Shown piece after piece: positions 8,098 through 16,751 of a stretch of DNA of 64,000 nt. Location: NCBI RefSeq assembly GCF_003633755.1, contig NZ_RBIL01000002.1:1-64000 (forward strand), read 5' to 3'. Under the pieces are notes generated by a model that saw only the letters and a program-made list of their open reading frames with translations, ran no database searches and had not been told where the DNA came from. Position 1 is the stretch's first letter. Every line of letters begins with the position of its first letter. Source of the DNA: Solirubrobacter pauli. Its GTDB lineage: Bacteria > Actinomycetota > Thermoleophilia > Solirubrobacterales > Solirubrobacteraceae. The position numbers and the translations under genes are program-made.

Positions 8098-8970
8098 TCA
8101 CCGCGACAGCCCGGTGGCGGCGTCGGCGAGCGCGTCCAGCAACGCGGCCGTGGCGGGCGGGTCGGGTGGCTCGCCGTACGTCGCGGCGAAGATCTGCCGC
8201 TTGACGCCGGGCAGCTCGGTCGCCACGACGCCGTCGGTGTGATGCGCGCGTAGCGCGAGGCCGGTCTGCGTCGTGACGCCGAGCCCGGCAACCACCCACG
8301 CCTGCATGACGACCATGTCGTCGGACGTGGAGCCGATCCGCGGCGCGAACCCGGCGTCGGCGCACAGCGACAGCAGGTGGCCACGGCACCGCTCACAGCC
8401 GGCGATCCACGTGCGGTCGCTCAGGCTGGCCAGGTCGCCTTCGGGACGGGTGGACAGCACGTGCACGGTGTCGTCGAGCAGGTGCCGCAGACGCACGCCC
8501 GACGGCTCCGGCTCGGTCTGCTCGTACCGGAAGACGATCGCGACGTCGATCTTGCCGGTCCGCAGGAGCTCCAGCGCCTCGCCCGGATGCGCGTCGACCA
8601 GGCTGACGTCCAGGTGCGGATGACGCTCGGCGAGGACGGCCAGCGCGGGCGGGACGAGCGCGCCGTTCGCCGACGCGAAGCCGGCGAGCCGCACGCGGCC
8701 GGCCTCGAGCCCCACGTGGGCGGCCAGCTCGGCCCCGGCGGCGTCGATCCGGCCGATGATCTCCGCGGCGCGCGCGGCCAGCAGCTCGCCGGCGGGGGTG
8801 AGCCGGATGCCGCGGCCGACCCGCTGCAGCAGCTGCGCGCCGGTCTCCGCCTCGAGCCGTGAGAGGTGGTGCGTGACCGACGGCTGCGAGTAGTGGAGCG
8901 CCTTCGCCGCTTCGGTGACCGACCCGTGACGGGCGACGGCGTCGATGACGCGCAGCCGGTTGACGTCCAT
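8098..8970 (-). CDS. LysR-family transcriptional regulator
   Basis: The 290 residues comprise a winged helix-turn-helix (residues 1-60, [27 protein letters not shown]) and a periplasmic-binding-type effector domain (about 90-285). It is divergent from the reductase-like gene at 9045, with only 74 bp between them. That suggests LysR-type activation of this neighbour in response to a small ligand. ATG 8970 is the usual family start. Confidence 0.92.
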   Translation of the reverse strand: MDVNRLRVIDAVARHGSVTEAAKALHYSQPSVTHHLSRLEAETGAQLLQRVGRGIRLTPAGELLAARAAEIIGRIDAAGAELAAHVGLEAGRVRLAGFASANGALVPPALAVLAERHPHLDVSLVDAHPGEALELLRTGKIDVAIVFRYEQTEPEPSGVRLRHLLDDTVHVLSTRPEGDLASLSDRTWIAGCERCRGHLLSLCADAGFAPRIGSTSDDMVVMQAWVVAGLGVTTQTGLALRAHHTDGVVATELPGVKRQIFAATYGEPPDPPATAALLDALADAATGLSR

Positions 8971-9044
8971 TCATCAACCCTATCTATGGATTCCCGCGGA
9001 AGTTGGCATTGGACGAACCGGCCGTGCGGGCGCAAGCTGCGGGC

Positions 9045-9677
9045 ATGTCGATCGTTCGCGTCCACAACTTCTCGATCTCCCTCGACGGCTTCGGCACCGG
9101 TGAAGGCCAGAGCCGCGACGCCCACTTCGGCCACGCCGGCGACCGGCTGCACGAGTGGATGTTCGCCACGCGGTGGTGGAGTGCCGACGGGAACGCCGGG
9201 GTCGACGACGCGTTCGTCCAGCGGCACGACCCGGGCATCGGCGCCGAGATCATGGGCGCCGGCAAGTTCGGGCATCCGGGCTGGGAGGACGAGCCGGACT
9301 GGAAGGGCGCGTGGGGCGCCAATCCGCCGTTCCACACGCCGGTCTACGTGTTGACCCGGCACACGCGGCCGTCGATCGAGATGGAGGGCGGCACGACGTT
9401 CCACTTCCTCGACGCGTCGCCCGCCGAGGCGCTCGCGGTCGCGCGCGAGGCCGCCGGCGGGAGCGACGTCCGGATCGGCGGTGGAGCGAAGATCATCCGC
9501 GCGTTCCTCGCCGAAGGGCTGATCGACCACATGCACGTCGCGGTCGTCCCGATCCTCCTCGGTCGCGGCGTTCGGCTCTGGGACGGCCTCGAAGGGCTCG
9601 AGCGGACCTACCGGATCGAGAGCACGGCCTCGCCCAGCGGCGTCACGCACATCACGTTCGCGCGGACAGGCGCCTGA
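9045..9677 (+). CDS. Dihydrofolate reductase-like (RibD C-terminal) protein
   Basis: A 210-residue NADPH-binding protein of the DHFR/RibD-C superfamily. It has FSISLDGFGTGEG at the N terminus and the nucleotide-binding end VRIGGGAKIIRAFLAEGLIDHMHVAVVPILLGRGVRLWDG. ATG 9045 is chosen because the upstream TTG (9003) adds non-family residues. Family members reduce riboflavin-precursor-like or other carbonyls; the true substrate is unknown. It is probably controlled by the divergent LysR gene. Its 3' end overlaps the convergent gene by 26 bp. Two further relatives are at 18345 and 20793. Confidence 0.85.
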   Translation: MSIVRVHNFSISLDGFGTGEGQSRDAHFGHAGDRLHEWMFATRWWSADGNAGVDDAFVQRHDPGIGAEIMGAGKFGHPGWEDEPDWKGAWGANPPFHTPVYVLTRHTRPSIEMEGGTTFHFLDASPAEALAVAREAAGGSDVRIGGGAKIIRAFLAEGLIDHMHVAVVPILLGRGVRLWDGLEGLERTYRIESTASPSGVTHITFARTGA

Positions 9678-10260
9678 GCCGCACGGGCGCCGCGAAGGCC
9701 GCCAGCGCCGCGGCGCCCAGCAGCGCCAGGACGACGATGACCGAGCCCGGCATCCCGTTGCGGCCGACCGTCGCGGCGGGGGAGACCGGCCGGCCGTTGA
9801 CCGGGACGGCGTCACCGCCGCGCTCGATCGCGCCGTCGATCGCCTTCCAGTCCTGCGGTGTCGACGGGCCGACCTGGACGCCCACGTCGCGGCCCGTGCG
9901 CTGGGGAGCGGCGCTGGCCGTGGCGGTCGCGTCGGGCGCCGCCGGGGAGGCGTTGCCGCCGCCCGCGCTCCCGCCGGACGGGCCGGCGGCCGCGGAGCCG
10001 TCGTCGGGCTTGGAGGCGGCCGTCTTGGCCGCGATCCCGCGCGAGAGGATGTCCCGGCACTTCGAGTACTCCTCCAGCTCGGCCGGCATGTTGTTGAGCG
10101 CGTCGCGCATCTTGGAGGCGGGGTAGTCGCCCTGGAGGATGTCGTCGTCGGCGCAGTCGCGGAGGATCTCGACGCGATCGTCCTCCTGCGCGTGGGCGGC
10201 CGTGGCGGGCACCAGCAGCAGGGCGAGCAGGACGAGGATCACGCGGGAGGAGGACGGCAC
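9652..10260 (-). CDS. Secreted, C-terminally anchored hypothetical protein
   Basis: A 202-residue protein with a signal peptide (VILVLLALLLVPATAAHA). It continues with a small domain containing two Cys (RDCADDDILQGDYPASKMRDALNNMPAELEEYSKC), a Gly/Ala/Ser/Pro linker (about residues 80-120), and a C-terminal hydrophobic anchor followed by Arg-rich residues (about 173-202). It is probably displayed on the outer face of the membrane. I do not recognise the domain. Confidence 0.7.
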   Translation of the reverse strand: MPSSSRVILVLLALLLVPATAAHAQEDDRVEILRDCADDDILQGDYPASKMRDALNNMPAELEEYSKCRDILSRGIAAKTAASKPDDGSAAAGPSGGSAGGGNASPAAPDATATASAAPQRTGRDVGVQVGPSTPQDWKAIDGAIERGGDAVPVNGRPVSPAATVGRNGMPGSVIVVLALLGAAALAAFAAPVRLRRLSART

Positions 10261-10369
10261 GACCGCTTAGACGTCGCTGCCTGCACAGAGGTTGCGGACT
10301 TGCTGGTCACCGCGCTCGAACGGTGGGCATACTCGGACCAAGAGCGGACGTGCGGACGGGGAGCGGGCG

Positions 10370-10810
10370 TTGAGGTGGCAAGGGCTGGTGATCGTGACGG
10401 TCGCGTTGCTCGGTGCGGCGGGCGGGGCCTACGCCGGCCGCGAGATCGCGGCGGACGCGCCCGGTGTGGCGGTCTGCCTCGGTGCCGCCGGCCTCGCGCT
10501 CGGCGGCCTGCTGGGCGTGCTGGTGAGCGGGTGGTGGAAGCCACCGCGCAAGCCGCCCGCGCCGGCGCCGGCCCCGAGCACCACGACCGAGTTCACCGCC
10601 CGCGCGCCGGTCGAGCCGGCGCCCGCGGAGCCGGAGCCCGAGCCCGACCATGCGGCGACGATGGTCGACCACCCGCCGCCGCCCCCGCCCCCGGAGGGCG
10701 GCGAGCCCGGCTGGTACAAGGACCAGACGGGCGTGCGGCGCTACTGGGACGGCGAGCGGTGGACGGAGATCGTCTGGCGCGAGCGCCCGGGGCGCTCGAA
10801 AGGGCGCTAG
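10370..10810 (+). CDS. DUF2510 membrane protein
   Basis: The 146-residue protein from TTG 10370 (GGGGAG upstream) has two hydrophobic segments near the N terminus (about residues 5-20 and 30-55). A Pro/Glu-rich linker follows, then a DUF2510 motif at the C terminus (GWYKDQTGVRRYWDGERWTE). DUF2510 is a short tryptophan-rich module common in actinobacterial membrane proteins, with no settled function. A frame extension upstream to 10292 exists but lacks family character. Confidence 0.75.
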   Translation: MRWQGLVIVTVALLGAAGGAYAGREIAADAPGVAVCLGAAGLALGGLLGVLVSGWWKPPRKPPAPAPAPSTTTEFTARAPVEPAPAEPEPEPDHAATMVDHPPPPPPPEGGEPGWYKDQTGVRRYWDGERWTEIVWRERPGRSKGR

Positions 10811-11274
10811 CCCACGCCCGGGCCCGCGGAGTACGCGCCGAGGAAGTCGGGGCCGATGATCCGCTGGCGCACCGCTTCCTCGCCGATGTAGCAGCGCCAC
10901 TCGCGGCCGTCGGAGCGCGTGGAGCGGCAGCCGCCGTTGACGTGGCTCGTGGCGTCGACGGTCGGCTCGACGGTGCCCTTGAGGTCCTCGACCTCCGCCT
11001 TGAAGTCGCCCTCGATCGTGCACCGGTACTCGATGCCCTCCTCGACGGTGGTGCACGTCGGCGTGGTGCCGACGAGGAACTTGGTGCCGGCCGGCAGCGA
11101 GCGCTCGACGTCGCCGGTCGTGAGCAGGCTGCCGGCGACCGCGGCGCCGGGGACGAGCAGCGCCACGGCGACCGCGCCGGTCAGGACGCGCCGGCGGCGT
11201 CGCTGGTGCGAGCCCAGATGGCGGCGCGTCGCGCGCTCGAGGTCGTCGCCGATGGCGGCGAGGCGGTCGGTCAT
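10807..11274 (-). CDS. Membrane partner of ECF sigma factor (anti-sigma-like)
   Basis: The 155-residue protein has a basic cytoplasmic N terminus (DDLERATRRHLGSHQRRRRR), one transmembrane segment (about residues 31-52) and an extracytoplasmic domain with four Cys (TCTTVEEGIEYRCTIEG and GGCRSTRSDGREWRCYIGEE). It overlaps the sigma gene by 4 bp (11271-11274). A role as anti-sigma or sigma-dependent envelope sensor is inferred from that and from the similar layout at 25165-28112. No classical zinc-binding anti-sigma motif is present. Confidence 0.7.
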   Translation of the reverse strand: MTDRLAAIGDDLERATRRHLGSHQRRRRRVLTGAVAVALLVPGAAVAGSLLTTGDVERSLPAGTKFLVGTTPTCTTVEEGIEYRCTIEGDFKAEVEDLKGTVEPTVDATSHVNGGCRSTRSDGREWRCYIGEEAVRQRIIGPDFLGAYSAGPGVG

Positions 11275-11804
11275 CGGGTCTCCTTGGTGAGGCGGGTGCG
11301 GAGCGCGGTCAGGCCGCGGTGCACGCGCACGCGCGCGGCGGCGGGCGTCGTGCCGAGGCTGGCGGCGACCGCCTCGTACTCCAGGTCGTCTTCGATGCGC
11401 AGGCGGATCGCCTCGCGCTGGGAGTGGGGGAGGGCGTCGAGCGCCTCGTCGAGGCCGTCCAGCCACGTCTCGTCGGGAACGGCGGGTGGTGGCTCGACCA
11501 GCATCCCGAGCCGCTCGCGCGCGCCGTGCTCGAGCGCCCGGCGGCGGACCGAGTGCAGCAGCACGTTGCGGGCGATCCCGAACAGCCAGGGGCCGGCGTT
11601 GCCGTCGCACTCGTCGCGGAACCGGGCTCGCACGAGCCACGCCTGGGCGAACGTCTCGGCGGTCAGCTCGTGTGCGGCGTCCTCGTCGCCCGAGCGGCGC
11701 CGGTGGTACGCGAGCACCCGGTCGGCGTAGCGGTCGTAGAGCTCTCGGAACGCGCCCGCATCGCTGCGGGACGCGGCTATCAGGGCAGCGTCGCTTCTGA
11801 TCAC
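11271..11804 (-). CDS. ECF RNA polymerase sigma factor
   Basis: A 177-residue sigma-70 family protein. Region 2 is RELYDRYADRVLAYHRRRSGDEDAAHELTAETFAQAWL and region 4 is LPHSQREAIRLRIEDDLEYEAVAASLGTTPAAARVRVHRGL. These direct RNA polymerase to stress promoters. It starts with GTG at 11804, and a TATAAC hexamer just upstream suggests a leaderless transcript. It is co-translated with the membrane protein that follows. Confidence 0.93.
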   Translation of the reverse strand: MIRSDAALIAASRSDAGAFRELYDRYADRVLAYHRRRSGDEDAAHELTAETFAQAWLVRARFRDECDGNAGPWLFGIARNVLLHSVRRRALEHGARERLGMLVEPPPAVPDETWLDGLDEALDALPHSQREAIRLRIEDDLEYEAVAASLGTTPAAARVRVHRGLTALRTRLTKETR

Positions 11805-11838
11805 GCCCGTTATATGACGGCGCGCCGGCCGCGCGTTA

Positions 11839-11874
11839 CGTCGGGTCGGTACCGGGAGCGGTACCGACCCGACG
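11839..11874. terminator. Strong hairpin, probable terminator of RNHCP gene
   Basis: A perfect 15-bp stem (11839-11853 and 11860-11874) with a 6-base loop begins 5 bp beyond the RNHCP stop. No T-tract follows, as is common in high-GC actinobacteria. It also lies upstream of the sigma gene and could isolate its promoter. Confidence 0.6.
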
Positions 11875-11879
11875 GTGAC

Positions 11880-12251
11880 TTACAGCTGGTTGAGCCGGTC
11901 GAGCGGGAACGGCGGCGTCGCCAGGGGACGGACCGCGAGGTGCATCAAGGCGAGCGCGTTGTCGTCGCCCGCGATGCGGTTCAGATGCACGGTCCCGCAA
12001 CCGCGGCAGCGATGCACGAGGGCCCACTCGCCATTGCGCCGGACCGTGATGCCGACGGGCTCCATCGCCGCTTCGCAGTCCGCGTCCCGATCGCCCGGCG
12101 CGTCGTCGACGTGCAGGCTCCACAGGCAGGTCGGGCAGTGGTTGCGATGTGCGGTGCCCGGCGCCGCCGAGCCGATGTCCAGGCCGCAGTTACGGCAGCG
12201 AAACGCGGAAGGCGTGCGCCGACGGTCGCGGGTGCGCTGATCGCGCGACAT
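11880..12251 (-). CDS. RNHCP-domain zinc protein
   Basis: A 123-residue protein matching the RNHCP family. CRNCG and HRNHCPTCLWS form one cysteine set, and CRGCGTVHLNRIAGDDN gives the conserved RGCG/NRI end. The cysteine pairs look like a structural zinc site. The family has no assigned function. It forms a single-gene unit ending in the hairpin at 11839-11874. Confidence 0.85.
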   Translation of the reverse strand: MSRDQRTRDRRRTPSAFRCRNCGLDIGSAAPGTAHRNHCPTCLWSLHVDDAPGDRDADCEAAMEPVGITVRRNGEWALVHRCRGCGTVHLNRIAGDDNALALMHLAVRPLATPPFPLDRLNQL

Positions 12252-12429
12252 ACGAGTACCTCCAGAAGGTGAACGAAGAACAGAAGGCGGCGTCGCGCGA
12301 AGGGCCGGGACTCAGCCCGGGCGGCGCGACGTGATCTGTTCAGCGGCGGCTCTCATACATTCACCGCGGCGGAGGCTACAGCGTCGACGGCCACCCGGGG
12401 GTACGGGTAGCCGCCGTGTTCAGCGCCGC

Positions 12430-12708
12430 TCAGCGCAGGAGCAGCGCGGGCCCGCAGGCCTCGAGGTCGTCGCGCAGCTGCTGGGCGCTGGACTCGCTCC
12501 AGCGCTCGGTGGCGACGAGGTGGTCGGTGAGCGCGTGGACGCTGCCGATCGCCTCGACCGTGGTGTCGTCGCGCCCATCCTCGGAGAAGAGGAGGGTGTC
12601 CGCCACCGCGCGCACGCGGGCCTGCTCGGCCGGCAGGAGCTTGCTCGGCCCGAGGTCCTCGAGCGTGCGCATCACGCGGCCATACGCCTGGGAACGTTCC
12701 GAATTCAT
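12430..12708 (-). CDS. Hypothetical protein
   Basis: A 92-residue soluble, mostly helical acidic protein (LPAEQARVRAVADTLLFSED, TVEAIGSVHALTDHLVAT). It starts at ATG 12708 behind GAGGGC. I do not recognise it. Extending it upstream would run through the TetR promoter, so the short version is preferred. It is divergent from the TetR gene. Confidence 0.6.
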   Translation of the reverse strand: MNSERSQAYGRVMRTLEDLGPSKLLPAEQARVRAVADTLLFSEDGRDDTTVEAIGSVHALTDHLVATERWSESSAQQLRDDLEACGPALLLR

Positions 12709-12780
12709 GCCCTCATAGTCGCTTACCTTCGGTAGGCGACCTGTGCAACGCCACACACAACTGTGTTCTGAGCGCGCGCC

Positions 12781-12825
12781 GTCTCGTTTGAGACAACTGT
12801 GTCTCATTCGCGCTATGCTCGTCTC
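12781..12825. promoter_or_regulatory. TetR operator cluster
   Basis: Overlapping dyads share the half site GTCTC/GAGAC. TGAGAC-AACTGT-GTCTCA (12789-12806) is perfect, and GTCTC-GTTT-GAGAC (12781-12794) overlaps it. A third GTCTC lies at 12821-12825, next to the ATG. A TATGCT hexamer (12814-12819) fits a -10 box. The cluster sits directly before the TetR/MFS pair. Confidence 0.75.
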
Positions 12826-12828
12826 ACG

Positions 12829-13386
12829 ATGGCTTCGCGAGAAGAGCTTCTGGACGCCGCGCTGGGCGTCCTCAACCGGACCGCGACGGCGACGATGGCG
12901 GAGATCGCGACGGCCGTCGGCTCCAGCCGTGCGACGCTGCACCGCCACTTCAGCTCGCGCGAGGCGCTGATCGCCGAGATCGCCCGCCGCGCGATCGACC
13001 GCTGGGAGCTCACGCAGGCGCAGGTCGGCCTCCAAGCGGCGTCGGAGAGCACCGAGCCGGCGGTCCTCGACGCCACGCTGCGCGCGCTGTTGCGCCAGTA
13101 CGTGGTCGACGCCGCCGACTTCGGCATCGTCCTCACCGACGACTTCGCCGCCGGCGCGCCCGAGCTGACCGAGCGCACGCTCGCGATCGTCGAGCGCGAG
13201 GTCGTCTTCTACGCCCAGGCCCAGCGGGTGGGCGTCCTGCGCAGCGACCTGCCGCCGCGCTGGATCGCCGACGTCGTCTACGGGCTGATGGTGTCCGCGC
13301 GCGAGTCGACGCGCTGGGGCAACGTCGCGCGCCGGGACCTCGCGGACCTCGTCGTCGGCACGTTCTTCGCGGGGGCGGGCCGATGA
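12829..13386 (+). CDS. TetR-family transcriptional regulator
   Basis: The 185-residue protein from ATG 12829 has a TetR helix-turn-helix at about residues 18-45 (MAEIATAVGSSRATLHRHFSSREALIAEI). An all-helical ligand domain follows. Its stop overlaps the start of the efflux gene (ATGA, 13383-13386). The standard role would be repression of the pump and of itself until a drug binds. The dyads at 12781-12825 are the obvious binding site. Confidence 0.93.
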   Translation: MASREELLDAALGVLNRTATATMAEIATAVGSSRATLHRHFSSREALIAEIARRAIDRWELTQAQVGLQAASESTEPAVLDATLRALLRQYVVDAADFGIVLTDDFAAGAPELTERTLAIVEREVVFYAQAQRVGVLRSDLPPRWIADVVYGLMVSARESTRWGNVARRDLADLVVGTFFAGAGR

Positions 13387-14867
13387 GCACCGAGCTCCAG
13401 CCGCATCCGCGGCGCTGGGTCGGGCTGGCGGTCCTGTCGTTGAGCCTGCTCGTCGTGATGATGGACATGACGATCCTCAACGTCGCGCTGCCCGAGCTCA
13501 CGCGCGACGTGCGGCCGACGTCGGTCGAGCTGCTGTGGATCGTCGACGCGTACTCGTTGGTCGTCGCCGGCGTGCTGGTGACGGCCGCCGCGCTCGGCGA
13601 CCGCTTCGGCCGCCGCCGCCTGCTGATCACCGGCTACGCGATCTTCGGGGTCGTCTCGCTCGCGATCGTGCTCGCCGACGGCGCGGGGACGATCATCGCG
13701 CTGCGCGCGCTGCTCGGCGTGGGCGGCGCGATGATCATGCCGGCGACGCTGGCGATGATCCGGACGCTGTTCACCGACGCGCGCGAGCGCGGCATGGCGC
13801 TCGGCGTCTGGGCGGCCGTGGCCGGCGGCGGCGCGGGGCTCGGCCCCGTCGTGGGCGGCGCGCTGCTGGAGGCGTTCTCCTGGCACGCCGCGTTCCTGGT
13901 CAACGTCCCGCTGATGGCGGTCGCGGTCGTCGCGGCGGTCGCGCTCCTGCCGGAGAGCCGCTCGGCCCGCCCGGGGCGGATCGACGCCGCCAGCGTCGTG
14001 CTGTCACTCGCCGGGATGGCCGGGCTGGTCTACGCGATCAAGGAGCTGGGCAAGCACGGCTTCGAGCCCGGGGCCGCGATCGTCGGGGCGGTCGGCGTCG
14101 TGGCGCTGACGGCGTTCGTCCGCCGCTCCCTGCGGTCGCCGCAGCCGATGCTGGACGTCCGGCTGCTCGCCGGCCGGCGGTTCCGCGCCGGTGTCGTCAC
14201 GGCCGTCAGCGCGATGTTCGCCATGGGCGCGCTCTTCCTGCTCGGCGCGCAGCACCTGCAGCTGATCGAAGGGCTCTCACCGCTGGCGGCCGGGCTGTGG
14301 CTGCTGCCGGCGGCGGGCGCGTCCGTCGTCGCCTCGCTGCTCGCGCCGCCGCTGGCCGAGCGCACCAGCGCCCGCGCGACGCTGAGCGCCGGGCTGGCGA
14401 CGAGCGCGCTGGGGTTCCTGCTGCTGTTCGCCCTGCCGATCGACCTGCTGACGCTGGTCGTCGCCATGAGCGTGGTCGGCCTCGGCACGGGGACCCTGTC
14501 GATCGCGTCGGCGCTGATCATGTCCGACACGCCGGCCGAGAAGGCCGGCAGCGCCGCAGCGATCGAGGAGACCTCGTACGAGTTCGGGATGGTGCTCAGC
14601 ATCGCGATCCTGGGCACGGTCGCGGCGGCGCTCTACCGCGCGGGCCTCCCGGCCGACGCCACGCCCGCCGTGCGCGAGTCGCTGGCGGCCGCGCTCGGCT
14701 CGTCCGAGGCGTTCGGCCCCGCCGCGGCGGCGTTCACGGACAGCCTCGCCTGGACGGGGCTCGCGGGCGCCGTCGTGATCGGCGCGGCGGCCGTCGCGGT
14801 CTGGCGCCTCGCGGCCCCGCGTCCTGACGCCCGCCCGCGGGGCCTCGTGGTGCCGGACCCGCGCTAG
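13383..14867 (+). CDS. MFS drug exporter, DHA2 (EmrB/QacA) family
   Basis: The 494-residue length and about 14 hydrophobic segments fit the 14-TM drug:H+ antiporter family. The motif MDMTILNVALPEL in TM1 and GDRFGRRRLLITG in the TM2-3 loop are diagnostic; GAGLGPVVGGALLE is motif C of exporters. It should expel hydrophobic cations or antibiotics across the inner membrane. It is co-translated with TetR. Its stop overlaps that of the convergent kinase gene. Confidence 0.93.
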   Translation: MSTELQPHPRRWVGLAVLSLSLLVVMMDMTILNVALPELTRDVRPTSVELLWIVDAYSLVVAGVLVTAAALGDRFGRRRLLITGYAIFGVVSLAIVLADGAGTIIALRALLGVGGAMIMPATLAMIRTLFTDARERGMALGVWAAVAGGGAGLGPVVGGALLEAFSWHAAFLVNVPLMAVAVVAAVALLPESRSARPGRIDAASVVLSLAGMAGLVYAIKELGKHGFEPGAAIVGAVGVVALTAFVRRSLRSPQPMLDVRLLAGRRFRAGVVTAVSAMFAMGALFLLGAQHLQLIEGLSPLAAGLWLLPAAGASVVASLLAPPLAERTSARATLSAGLATSALGFLLLFALPIDLLTLVVAMSVVGLGTGTLSIASALIMSDTPAEKAGSAAAIEETSYEFGMVLSIAILGTVAAALYRAGLPADATPAVRESLAAALGSSEAFGPAAAAFTDSLAWTGLAGAVVIGAAAVAVWRLAAPRPDARPRGLVVPDPR

Positions 14868-16042
14868 CGATACGCGGGAAGGCGGAACCGCACGCGCGTG
14901 CCGACGCTCGCCTCCTCCAGCCAGATCGACCCGCCGTGCGCCTCGACGATCGCGCGCGAGATCGCGAGCCCGAGTCCGGCGCCCGGCGGCTGGCGGGCCG
15001 CGTCGCCGCGATAGAAGGGCTCGAAGACGCGGTCGCGCTGCTCGGCCGCGATGCCCGCACCGGTGTCGGCGACCTCGATCTCGACGCCGTCGTCGCGGTC
15101 CTCGACGTGCACGGTCACGCTGCCGTCGGGCGGCGTGTGGTGGATCGCGTTCTGGATCAGGTTGAACAGCACGCGGCTCAGCTGCTCGCGGTTGCCGTGC
15201 GAGCAGACGATGGAGCCGTTCACGTCGGCGCGGACGGCGACCGAGCCGGCGTCCGCGGCAGGGCGCATCGCCTCGACGGCGTCGTGGACGAGGTCGTGGA
15301 CGGCGAGCCGGTCCATCGTCCACTCGAGCTCCTTCGCCTCCAGCCGCGTGAGGTCGAACAGGTCGTCGATCAACGCCGCGACCTGGCGGACGTGCGTGTT
15401 CATGCGGCCCGCGTACTCGCGGCGCTTGGCCTCGTCGACGATCGAGTCGTCGATCGCGGTGGCGAGCAGGCCCAGCGACGTGATCGGGGTGCGCAGGTCG
15501 TGCGAGACGGCGGCGAACAGCTCGCGGCGCGCGCGCTCCTCGCGGTCCAGGCGCACGATCATCTCGTCGACCTGGCGGCCGAGCCGCGCGAGCTCGTCGT
15601 CGCCGGTCGGCGCGACGCGCAGGTCGCGGCGGCCCTCGCCGACCGCGGCCAGGGTGGACCGGATCGCGTCCACGTCGGCGAGCGCGCGCGACGCCACGCG
15701 CCCGGACAGCCACAGCACCAGCGCGCCCGCGTAGATCGCCAGCAGCACGGTCATCAGCGCGTCGTGGCTGGACAGGAACATCAGCGACACGAACAGCGCC
15801 ACGCCGACGGCCAGCGCGACCACGCCGAGGGTCGCGACGAGCGCGAACTGACGGCGCAGCCCACCCGGTCGGCGCTGCGCGATCCACTCGCCCGCGAGCA
15901 CCGTCAGGAAGGCCAACGGCGCGACGATCAGCAGCGTCACCCAGGCGCCGTGCAGGTCGTAGCAGAGCCACACCACGCCGGGGAGCGCGAGCGACAGCGC
16001 GCCCGCGAGCGCTAGCCCGCGAAGCGGTACCCGACGCCCCAT
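14864..16042 (-). CDS. Two-component sensor histidine kinase
   Basis: The 392-residue kinase from ATG 16042 has four N-terminal hydrophobic segments (about residues 10-27, 33-50, 65-90 and 96-113). A HAMP-like linker, an H box with H181 (LFAAVSHDLRTPITSLGLL), an N box (NLIQNAIHHTPPDG) and G boxes (DTGAGI, GAGLGLAISRAIVEAHGG) follow. No periplasmic sensor domain is seen, so it probably senses the membrane. It overlaps the response regulator gene by 31 bp and is expressed with it. Confidence 0.93.
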   Translation of the reverse strand: MGRRVPLRGLALAGALSLALPGVVWLCYDLHGAWVTLLIVAPLAFLTVLAGEWIAQRRPGGLRRQFALVATLGVVALAVGVALFVSLMFLSSHDALMTVLLAIYAGALVLWLSGRVASRALADVDAIRSTLAAVGEGRRDLRVAPTGDDELARLGRQVDEMIVRLDREERARRELFAAVSHDLRTPITSLGLLATAIDDSIVDEAKRREYAGRMNTHVRQVAALIDDLFDLTRLEAKELEWTMDRLAVHDLVHDAVEAMRPAADAGSVAVRADVNGSIVCSHGNREQLSRVLFNLIQNAIHHTPPDGSVTVHVEDRDDGVEIEVADTGAGIAAEQRDRVFEPFYRGDAARQPPGAGLGLAISRAIVEAHGGSIWLEEASVGTRVRFRLPAYR

Positions 16043-16704
16043 ACCGTCTCGATCCAGCGCGGCTGCTCCGGGTCGCGCTCGAGCTTGGCCCGCAGCCGCC
16101 GGATGTGCACGGTCACCGTGGACGTGTCCGAGTAGAACGCGTACCGCCACACCTGGTCCATCAGCTCCTCGCGCGTGAACGCCCGGCCCGGATGGCGGGC
16201 GAGGAACAGGAGCAGGTCGAGCTCGCGCGTGGTCAGCGCGACCTCCTCGCCGCCGTTGTGCACGCGACGCGCGGTCGGGTCGATCTCGAGCGGCCCGAAC
16301 GTCAGCGCCGGCTCGTCCGCGCGCAGCGTCTCGAAGCGGCGCAGCACCGCGTCCACGCGCGCGACCAGCTCGGCGGGGGAGAACGGCTTGACCACGTAGT
16401 CGTCGGCGCCGAGCCGCAGCCCGGTCACGCGGTCGGACTCGCCGCCCTTCGCGGTCAGCAGGATGATCGCGCTCGACCGGTCGGCCCGCTCGCGCACGCG
16501 GCGCATCACCTCGAGCCCTTCCGTGCCGGGCAGCATGAGGTCCAGGACGATCAGGTCGGGCGTCCGCTCGGCGACGGCCGCGAGCGCGGCGTCCCCGTCC
16601 AGCGCGACCCGCGTCTCGTAGCCCGCGCGCTGCAGGTAGGCGGAGACGACCTCGCCGATCGTCGGCTCGTCGTCGACCACCAGGATGGACCCGCGGACGT
16701 GCAT
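16012..16704 (-). CDS. OmpR/PhoB-family response regulator
   Basis: The 230-residue protein has a receiver with acidic pocket D11-D12 and phosphoacceptor D55 (LIVLDLMLPG), the switch Thr in LLTAKG, and KPFSPAEL. A winged-helix DNA-binding domain follows (about residues 130-228, LTTRELDLLLFLARHPGRAFTREELMDQVW). It is the partner of the following kinase. The divergent sigma gene at 16752 lies 47 bp away and could share its promoter region. Confidence 0.94.
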   Translation of the reverse strand: MHVRGSILVVDDEPTIGEVVSAYLQRAGYETRVALDGDAALAAVAERTPDLIVLDLMLPGTEGLEVMRRVRERADRSSAIILLTAKGGESDRVTGLRLGADDYVVKPFSPAELVARVDAVLRRFETLRADEPALTFGPLEIDPTARRVHNGGEEVALTTRELDLLLFLARHPGRAFTREELMDQVWRYAFYSDTSTVTVHIRRLRAKLERDPEQPRWIETVWGVGYRFAG

Positions 16705-16751
16705 GCGCCCATTCTCACACCGCCGGCCGGCCCGCGGAACGAGTTCAGAGA

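Noticed and set aside
16737-16746. GAACGAGTTC as an SOS box
   Set aside because: The spacer between GAAC and GTTC is two bases, not four, so it does not fit LexA.
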